In this document: positions 36,995 through 41,549 of the stretch, in pieces
Position numbering within the stretch: the stretch's first letter is position 1
How the letters are laid out: every line of letters begins with the position of its first letter
From: a virus
Length of the DNA: 41,549 bases
Virus record (IMG/VR): IMGVR_UViG_3300014050_000025
Span: 24,116 to 65,664 of that record
Reading direction: 5' to 3' (one strand)
The notes under the pieces: model-generated
What the model was told of the DNA's origin: nothing
Databases searched by the model: none
The model's input: only the letters and a program-made list of their open reading frames with translations
Made by a program: the position numbers and the translations under genes

Positions 36995-38479
36995 TTAGTT
37001 CTTTGCGGGAGCCGCCACGCGGCGGCGACCGGTCGGCTGCACAGCCGGCTTACCAACACGGGTATAAATACCGCGCGTGTCCGCCGACAGGCACCGGCCT
37101 TCGGCCCACTGACGCAGACGCTCGATCTGCTCCGCCGACGTCACCGAAATCGGTACAACGTTCTGCGCAGCGTCTACGAGCGGGATATCCAGCAACGCCG
37201 CCAGACGGCAGCAGCTCTTGATCTCGGCGCCGGTCCAGTTGGTGTCGTCCGGCTTTTCCTGCCGCTCATCCAACCCGAACTGCTTGAGATAGATATCCCA
37301 GATCGCGGCGCGCTGTTCAGCGGCCGGCAGATCCACGAAGAAAATACCGTCGAAGCGCTCGGCGCGAGCAAACGGTGCGGGCAGCTGGCTCGCGTCGTTG
37401 CAGGTGCCGATGAAGAACACGTCCGACGTGTGATCGTTCAACCAAGTAAGAAGCGTGCCGAACAGTCGCGCCGAGACACCGGAGTCGGTCTGGCCGGAGC
37501 TTCCAACGCCGGCAAGGCCCTTCTCGATCTCGTCGACAAACAGCACGCAGGGCGCCATGGCATCAACCTGCTTGAGGGCCCGCCGCATGTTCCCTTCGGA
37601 CTCACCGACGAACTTGCCCATGAGCGAACCAAAATCAAGCATCACGGTCGGACGGCCGACCTCGTTGCCAAGCGCTTTGGCAAACTGCGACTTGCCGCAG
37701 CCCGGAGGCGACAGCAGAAGTACACCTTTGGGGCGCCGGTCGACGTTTGTCTCGCCCTGACGACGCATGGCGCGCAGGCAGAAAGACTTCAGGTTTTCCA
37801 GACCGCCAAGGTTTTCAAAGTTCGCGTCGCCACGATACAGCGTCATCGTGCCGCTCTTTTCGAGCGTCTGGGCCTTGATGCCCCAGATCGTATCCGGCGA
37901 CAGCTTGTTGTTACGCACCAGTGACAGCGCGTAAGCGTTCTCGGCCTCCTGCCGGGTCAGACCGCGCGAAGCGTCGACCACGGCGGCAACCTCCTGCTCC
38001 GTCGGCTTCGCAAACGCGCAGCCCTCGGGAAACAGGTCGTTGCAGACGACCTTCAGCTGCTCGATATCCGGCAGCTCGTGATGCACCACGGTGAACAGCT
38101 TTTCAACCTCGGGCTGAAGCTGAAGCACTGGCGCCACGATAATGATATGTTTACCCTCGCCCTTGCCCTGCACGACGCGGTTGGCAAGAGCCTGCAGCAC
38201 CTCCGGGTTCCCAAGGAACCGGTGGAAGTTCTTCAGCACCATCAGCATTGGCTGCTTGGGCTGCGGCTGGTCGAGGAAGCGCAGAGCCTGCATCGGGCCG
38301 GGAGCGGGCGCAACACCCGAATACAGCTGGCGGTCGATGTCCCACACATCAAAACCCCATTCCTTTTCCTCGGTTACGCGGCGAATCGACGCAATCGCGT
38401 CGTCGCACTCCTGCGATTCAATCCAGATGCCGGAGAAGCCGGCGCACACTAGCTCCTTGATCTCTTTTTCGAGGGACAT
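36995..38479 (-). CDS. Ycf46-like AAA+ ATPase
   Basis: 494 residues. The AAA+ core shows Walker A LLSPPGCGKS near residue 255, Walker B CVLFVDEIEKG near 311, sensor 1 IGTCND near 358 and the arginine-finger context APFARAERFD near 371. The N-terminal ~220 residues form the typical Ycf46 extension (GFSGIWIESQECDDAIASIR, a PMLMVLKNFHRFL strand and HIIIVAPVLQLQPEVEKL). Ycf46 proteins are FtsH/CDC48-like ATPases first noted in chloroplasts and cyanobacteria. Here the gene is followed upstream by DUF2997 and DUF1257, its known companions. It probably remodels a protein target. AAAGGAAAAGC precedes ATG 38479. Confidence 0.88.
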   Translation of the reverse strand: MSLEKEIKELVCAGFSGIWIESQECDDAIASIRRVTEEKEWGFDVWDIDRQLYSGVAPAPGPMQALRFLDQPQPKQPMLMVLKNFHRFLGNPEVLQALANRVVQGKGEGKHIIIVAPVLQLQPEVEKLFTVVHHELPDIEQLKVVCNDLFPEGCAFAKPTEQEVAAVVDASRGLTRQEAENAYALSLVRNNKLSPDTIWGIKAQTLEKSGTMTLYRGDANFENLGGLENLKSFCLRAMRRQGETNVDRRPKGVLLLSPPGCGKSQFAKALGNEVGRPTVMLDFGSLMGKFVGESEGNMRRALKQVDAMAPCVLFVDEIEKGLAGVGSSGQTDSGVSARLFGTLLTWLNDHTSDVFFIGTCNDASQLPAPFARAERFDGIFFVDLPAAEQRAAIWDIYLKQFGLDERQEKPDDTNWTGAEIKSCCRLAALLDIPLVDAAQNVVPISVTSAEQIERLRQWAEGRCLSADTRGIYTRVGKPAVQPTGRRRVAAPAKN

Positions 38480-38496
38480 GCTTTTCCTTTGGTTGG

Positions 38497-38688
38497 TTAG
38501 TTGCTTTCCGCAATCTGCTCGTCGTTGCTGGCGGTGTAGTATTCGCCAGTCAGTTGCTCGTCAACCTTGGCGCCCAGCGCCTGCTCCAGTGCTCGGGTCG
38601 CGTCCTGACACGAGCTGCCGCTAAAGCCGCTGGTCTCGATCTTCGTGCCGCCTTTCGGGTCAACAACAATGTGGATCGTCTTTGACAT
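38497..38688 (-). CDS. DUF2997-like small protein
   Basis: 63 residues: MSKTIHIVVDPKGGTKIETS, GFSGSSCQDATRALEQALG, then EQLTGEYY. This matches DUF2997 (M..i.v.i.p.G....v.Gf.G..C...t..lE..LG). The family is usually found between DUF1257 and a Ycf46-type ATPase, as here. GGAGG precedes ATG 38688. Possibly a small partner or tag-like substrate of the ATPase, which is inference. Confidence 0.82.
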   Translation of the reverse strand: MSKTIHIVVDPKGGTKIETSGFSGSSCQDATRALEQALGAKVDEQLTGEYYTASNDEQIAESN

Positions 38689-38690
38689 GT

Positions 38691-39056
38691 TTAGAATCCT
38701 CCCGTCAGGCTGAGTTTGATGGAACCGTCCGGCAGCATTTCCTCGAACACCGAGTAGCCGCCCTTCTGAGCTTCGTAGATCGCCTTTTCAACCGTGTACG
38801 CCTGCAGGAACTTGTCCAGCTCTTCCTGCTTGCCCCACGCGCCGTTGTAGTTGTCGTACGCCGCCGCGCCGGTCTCCGTGTTGAAGACGGCCGGATACTG
38901 CCAGCCCGGGAGATTCACCGCAAGACCGTCGGCGCTCTGGCCGGCGAACAGCACGTGGTGGCCCGACTTCGGGGCCTCAAGCCCCAGTCGGCGGCACGCC
39001 GCCTCGACAGCGGCCGCATCTTTCACTTCCGTCTTGATCTGAACGATGTGAGACAT
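38691..39056 (-). CDS. DUF1257 (Ycf35-like) protein
   Basis: 121 residues: MSHIVQIKTEVKDAAAVEAA, CRRLGLEAPKSG, NLPGWQYPAVFNTETGAAAYDN and LQAYTVEKAIYEAQKGGYSV are DUF1257/Ycf35 hallmarks (MSH...ikt...D...L..Al..Lg ... GWkYP.V.d...G...yDN..g.WG). The family is known from chloroplast genomes, cyanobacteria, planctomycetes and some phages. First gene of the trio. GAGGCTAACA precedes ATG 39056. Confidence 0.87.
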   Translation of the reverse strand: MSHIVQIKTEVKDAAAVEAACRRLGLEAPKSGHHVLFAGQSADGLAVNLPGWQYPAVFNTETGAAAYDNYNGAWGKQEELDKFLQAYTVEKAIYEAQKGGYSVFEEMLPDGSIKLSLTGGF

Positions 39057-39058
39057 TG

Positions 39059-39385
39059 TTAGCCTCGTTTGCCCTTTCGTTTTGTGTAGTTACCTATTGC
39101 GCACACAATTGTGCTTTCAAATATTTCGGGCGTGATGTAATCGGTGCCCGCAAAGTGCTCAAGTACTGCAACCGCTGTTTTGCGGTCATAAAAGTATTTA
39201 AACTGCTGCGGCCCGCGCGGCGTATCTAGGTGATACTCCGTGACGTCGTGCAACGTAACGACTTCAGGAATAGCAATAACGTCGCTGTATTTTGTTCGCA
39301 GCGCGTTTAGCTCATCGAGCGCGGACAGAATTTTTTCGCGATCGGCAGCAAGCTGCCCTGTCTGGTCGTCAGCGTACGGCGTCAT
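39059..39385 (-). CDS. Unknown 108-residue protein
   Basis: ATG 39385 overlaps the upstream stop. A helix (REKILSALDELNALRTKYSD) is followed by strands including VTEYHLDTPRGPQQFKYFYD and a basic end (GNYTKRKGKRG). No family is recognised. Stops three bases before the DUF1257 start. Confidence 0.65.
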   Translation of the reverse strand: MTPYADDQTGQLAADREKILSALDELNALRTKYSDVIAIPEVVTLHDVTEYHLDTPRGPQQFKYFYDRKTAVAVLEHFAGTDYITPEIFESTIVCAIGNYTKRKGKRG

Positions 39386-39690
39386 CGATACGCTACAACC
39401 TCGGCGCGTGTCTCTACCCAAACATGCGCTCCGCAAGCGAGCGGCGCGTCAGGCGAGTAGACAACTCGCGACTCGCCGCGGACGTCTACGTCTTTTGCGG
39501 CATACGTTTTATTGCGCCACTTGATCGTCAGCGGCGGAACGCGCACGTTTTGCGCTTTGTTACTACGAATGATGTGCTGGTTTACGTGGATACGTTTAAT
39601 TGTGCCAGCAGGCATTGTCATTTCATCAGCGTCTCCCGGGAAACGAAGCGGGATACGCGGTTCAAGCAGACAGACCTCGTCCGTCGCCAT
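39382..39690 (-). CDS. Conserved small protein ('IHVNQHIIRSN' family)
   Basis: 102 residues, beta-rich: GTIKRIHVNQHIIRSNK, VPPLTIKWRNKTYAAKDVDV, then VVYSPDAPLACGAHVWVETR. I recall this pattern in short phage and bacterial proteins ('iHvNqH.ir.N ... vYsPd.PL.CGAhvWveT'), without function. AAAGGATCACCC precedes ATG 39690. Confidence 0.75.
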   Translation of the reverse strand: MATDEVCLLEPRIPLRFPGDADEMTMPAGTIKRIHVNQHIIRSNKAQNVRVPPLTIKWRNKTYAAKDVDVRGESRVVYSPDAPLACGAHVWVETRAEVVAYR

Positions 39691-39735
39691 TGGGTGATCC
39701 TTTCGCTGCGAGCGCAGCTGTCCGTAAAGATATCC

Positions 39736-39780
39736 ACCCGCGTTGGCACTAGCCGTCCGTGACTAGTGCCAGCAGCGGGT
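39736..39780 (-). terminator. Strong interrupted hairpin, probable terminator
   Basis: ACCCGC/GCGGGT flanks TGGCACTAG/CTAGTGCCA with small bulges, giving a 15-bp stem. On the minus strand it is followed by GGATATCTTTACGG, a weak T-tail. It lies 11 bases past the acidic-basic protein's stop and separates it from the following operon. Confidence 0.7.
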
Positions 39781-39791
39781 AGAACCGGGGC

Positions 39792-40661
39792 TCAGCGGCC
39801 CATCATGGCGCCGAGCTGCTTGTGCGCCGCAAGAATCTCGCCGGCCGTCTCGTAGCTGTCGCCACAAGCAGCGAGGAAATCAGACGCGGCCTTAAGCTGC
39901 GCCATCGGCAACGTACCCGAACCGGTCGGGCCGGCTGCCGGCCGCTTGGCCGTCGAGCGCGGCGGTTCAACCGGCTTCTTCTTTCCCATCGCAGCCACAC
40001 GGCTGCGCTCTTCGCCAGCCGGCGCGCCGCGCTTACCCGGCGCCGCGCCAGCCTTTTTCAACAGCTGGCTGACCTGCGCCGGGCTCACCGTCACACGCTT
40101 CTTGGCGAGCGCTGCCACGATGTCAACACCGCGCAGCGAGTCGCCAGACTCTTGCCGACGCGCGATCTCATCACGGATGTGATCGGCGCCGCTCTTCTTC
40201 TCGGCCATATCCTTCACCTTCCTTTTTGTGGTCTTCGTCGCGTTTGGCGACTCGACCGGGTCGTCTTCGTCGGCCTCCGCCGTGGAGTCGACATCTTCGG
40301 CAGAAACCTCGTCGCCTTCTTCTGGCTCGTACTCGGTTTCGTCTTCATCGTCGTCGGGTTCTTCGTCCGCTAGCGTTGCCGCTGTTTCGCGGATATCCTC
40401 ATCGCTCTCGTCGTCATACTCAGCCGCCGCTTCAGCGTAGGCTTCTGAGTCGTCTTCGATTTCGTTGATATCGGCGCCTGCCGCATCCGCTTCAAGTTCT
40501 GCGTCAACGTCATCGTCATCGTCGTATTCGTCGGTCCGCATCCGTGTGGCCCCTTTTTCTTTTTTGTCGTCCTTTTTTTCTTTTCCTGCCGTGCTGCTCG
40601 CGCCGGGCAATGGGCGGCCCCAAAGATTTGCCGGGCTCACGAAATTTTCAGCCTTGGCCAT
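39792..40661 (-). CDS. Acidic-basic two-part protein with HTH-like C-terminal domain
   Basis: 289 residues. Residues ~40-140 are nearly all Asp/Glu/Ala/Ser (for example YDDDDDVDAELEADAAGADI). The C-terminal half is basic and contains DHIRDEIARRQESGDS, then VDIVAALAKKRVTVSPAQVS and QLLKKAGAAPGKR, which looks like a winged-helix or HTH module with an 'aQVS..L' helix. The end is helical (LKAASDFLAACGDSYETAGE). An acidic arm that shields or competes for a DNA-binding domain is plausible. AAGGAGACGG precedes ATG 40661. Its transcript has its own hairpins on both sides. Confidence 0.68.
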   Translation of the reverse strand: MAKAENFVSPANLWGRPLPGASSTAGKEKKDDKKEKGATRMRTDEYDDDDDVDAELEADAAGADINEIEDDSEAYAEAAAEYDDESDEDIRETAATLADEEPDDDEDETEYEPEEGDEVSAEDVDSTAEADEDDPVESPNATKTTKRKVKDMAEKKSGADHIRDEIARRQESGDSLRGVDIVAALAKKRVTVSPAQVSQLLKKAGAAPGKRGAPAGEERSRVAAMGKKKPVEPPRSTAKRPAAGPTGSGTLPMAQLKAASDFLAACGDSYETAGEILAAHKQLGAMMGR

Positions 40662-40678
40662 AAACCGTCTCCTTAAGC

Positions 40679-40713
40679 AGCCGCCGCCGAAACACTCGGC
40701 GCAATTGGCGGCT
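40679..40713. promoter_or_regulatory. Hairpin in the leader of the acidic-basic gene
   Basis: AGCCGCC/GGCGGCT surrounds GCCGA/TCGGC with a small asymmetric bulge. It sits between the previous gene's stop and the ribosome-binding site. A weak promoter-like TTGCTT/TATTTT pair with 16-base spacing lies just upstream on the minus strand. Regulatory role uncertain. Confidence 0.4.
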
Positions 40714-40766
40714 AAATGAAAAATACACCCGCAAAAACAAAAAGCAACTACACGACAAAAAAGCCG

Positions 40767-41129
40767 TTATTTGCTTATTTTGTATTTAGGCGGCACGTTT
40801 CCGGCGCTGTCTCTCAACAGCCCGTCGTTCAGCTCTGGCCACTTCTCGTGGGAGTGGATTGCGCCAAGAATATTCCAAGCCGCGTGGCCGAGATGGTCTT
40901 CCGAGCGATCGCCGTTTAGGAAGTTGTAGATGTGCGCGATCGCATGATTCAGCAGATCCGACACGGGCATGCCGTTCTCCCAGTTGTACGGGCCGAACTT
41001 TTTGGCGCCCTCGTCGTACGTTCGAGCCAACGCGCGCAATCCAATCGGAGAGATCAGATCGTAGCGTACCGCGTTGCAATCCGCGCTGCGAACAGCGCCG
41101 GTGTCGTATTCATGTCTCTCCTCGCCCAT
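40767..41129 (-). CDS. DUF5664-type dATP/dGTP diphosphohydrolase domain protein
   Basis: 120 residues from ATG 41129 (AAAGGGC upstream). The string VRYDLISPIGLRALARTYDE, GAKKFGPYNWENGMPVSDLL, NHAIAHIYNFLNGDRSEDHL and GHAAWNILGAIHSHEKWPEL matches the MazG-like dATP/dGTP diphosphohydrolase N-terminal family. The acidic His/Glu/Asp helix pairs of that family are all present. It probably adjusts dNTP pools during phage replication. Found in many phages, including some with modified or base-substituted DNA, but no PurZ or other modification gene is visible here. Confidence 0.85.
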   Translation of the reverse strand: MGEERHEYDTGAVRSADCNAVRYDLISPIGLRALARTYDEGAKKFGPYNWENGMPVSDLLNHAIAHIYNFLNGDRSEDHLGHAAWNILGAIHSHEKWPELNDGLLRDSAGNVPPKYKISK

Positions 41130-41430
41130 GATTGCCCTTTGTGGGTTTGAACGCAAAATAAAATCGCGGGTCGTCATTGAACACCACGGTACCGGCGACG
41201 GCGTCCGCTTTTCGAATCACATGCACGTATGGCGGGTCGAAGTGCGAGACTTCAAACTCGTCCATCAGTTGCTCGCTGTTCCAGACACGTTCGCCGGATT
41301 GGTTCTCAATCGCGGCGCGCACGTCGTCGAGACCCCGTACAGCAATCTGATCTTGGACCACACGCATAAGCGTTTGCCGAGTGCTATCAAGCTCAAAATT
41401 TGCCGCGAGTCGTTCAACCTTGTTGGTCAT
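41110..41430 (-). CDS. Unknown 106-residue protein
   Basis: ATG 41430 (MTNKVERLAANFELDSTRQT) lies 17 bases inside the end of the upstream partial gene. Alpha/beta layout: LMRVVQDQIAVRGLDDVRAA, then EFEVSHFDPPYVHVIRKADA and FYFAFKPTKGNH. I recall related short phage proteins with 'DPPY..V.r..DG..G.l.F...PRfYf.f'. Function unknown. Its stop overlaps the DUF5664 start by 20 bases. Confidence 0.65.
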   Translation of the reverse strand: MTNKVERLAANFELDSTRQTLMRVVQDQIAVRGLDDVRAAIENQSGERVWNSEQLMDEFEVSHFDPPYVHVIRKADAVAGTVVFNDDPRFYFAFKPTKGNHGRGET

Positions 41431-41549
41431 TGTCTGTTTCGTTTGTTGCAATATTAGCCAGTTTTTCTTGATGTTGTCGCACTTGTTCTGCCACATGCGC
41501 AGCATACTGGTCAAGCAAACGAATTTGTCCAACGAGATCTTTGTGCACG
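41414..41549 (-). CDS. C-terminal end of a helical protein (runs off window)
   Basis: The open frame covers the last 44 codons (HKDLVGQIRLLDQYAAHVAE, then QVRQHQEKLANIATN and NETDNDQQG). A GTG at 41548 could be a start, but the frame is open to the window edge, so it is treated as partial. The visible part is an amphipathic helix with a polar tail. Confidence 0.6.
   Translation of the reverse strand, partial: VHKDLVGQIRLLDQYAAHVAEQVRQHQEKLANIATNETDNDQQG

Noticed and set aside
36887-37924. A 345-codon open frame on the + strand
   Set aside because: Antisense to the well-supported Ycf46-like ATPase gene; Arg/Pro-rich shadow composition and no family pattern.
40224-40560. Short repeated GAC/GAA-type tracts as DNA repeats
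   Set aside because: They simply encode the acidic Asp/Glu segment of the protein at 39792-40661 and vary in codon use.
40767-41129. Z-genome (2-aminoadenine) system
   Set aside because: Only a dATP/dGTP diphosphohydrolase-type gene is present; PurZ and the dATPase partner are not in this window.
1-41549. CRISPR arrays
   Set aside because: No regularly spaced direct repeats of 25-40 bases were seen on either strand.
1-41549. Insertion sequences, integrase or transposase genes
   Set aside because: No DDE, serine or tyrosine recombinase motifs and no terminal inverted repeats bounding a gene were found.

Overview
This window looks like the early and accessory half of a large, probably lytic, double-stranded DNA phage (or a closely phage-like element). 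Nearly every base is coding, and every convincing gene lies on the minus strand, so transcription runs from high to low coordinates. Genes are short, carry clear Shine-Dalgarno sequences (AAAGGA/GGAGG types) and are often joined by ATGA, TAATG or longer overlaps. TAA, TAG and TGA are all used as stops, so the code is the standard bacterial one. There are no capsid, tail, portal or terminase genes, and no integrase. The host is not directly readable. Several families here (a deoxyhypusine-synthase-like protein, the Ycf46/DUF2997/DUF1257 trio, DUF6745- and DUF6915-like proteins, a Cys-rich secreted protein, an attC-like hairpin) are ones I associate most with Planctomycetes and their mobile DNA. 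That is an inference from memory, not a search result.

Layout in coordinate order, which is the reverse of transcription. 1-10.9 kb is a replication and recombination block: the N-terminal half of a UDG-like/exonuclease/DNA polymerase fusion, a DnaG-type primase, a DnaB-type helicase, a UvsW/RecG-like SF2 helicase with an apparent frameshift near its start, and an SbcC/SbcD (T4 gp46/gp47-like) nuclease pair, with three unknown proteins between them. 10.9-14.7 kb holds small unknown genes, a tRNA-Met(CAU), a tRNA-Gln(UUG) and a 524-residue protein ending in a T5orf172/Mug113 (GIY-YIG superfamily) domain. 14.7-18.1 kb is an overlapping three-gene set: an unknown 388-residue protein, an XRE-type HTH fused to a deoxyhypusine-synthase-like NAD-fold domain, and a Cys-rich basic protein.

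18.1-23.5 kb is a tightly overlapped run of very small genes. Five share a C-terminal module of the form LTDEERxA...LRxLLxRLG. An attC-like hairpin lies among them, followed by a MazG-like pyrophosphohydrolase and a SEC-C protein. 23.5-23.94 kb is the largest non-coding stretch, with several perfect hairpins and a strong terminator. 24-33.1 kb carries a ParB/Srx-like candidate, many small conserved accessory genes, and a DUF6745/DUF6915/DUF6878-like set. 33.2-33.6 kb is a lone secreted Cys-rich protein with its own terminator. 33.8-39.7 kb contains a hexapeptide beta-helix protein, a DUF3150-like protein, a YubB/Api92-like protein and the Ycf46-like AAA+ ATPase / DUF2997 / DUF1257 trio. 39.8-41.5 kb has an acidic-basic DNA-binding candidate and a DUF5664-type dATP/dGTP diphosphohydrolase.

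Functionally, the polymerase, primase, two helicases and gp46/47-like pair would form a self-sufficient replication and recombination machine. Two dNTP pyrophosphohydrolases would shape nucleotide pools and two tRNAs may aid translation. The most unusual elements are the HTH-DHS-like fusion, the AAA+/DUF2997/DUF1257 trio, the repeated small-gene module with its attC-like hairpin, and the structured intergenic region at 23.6 kb.
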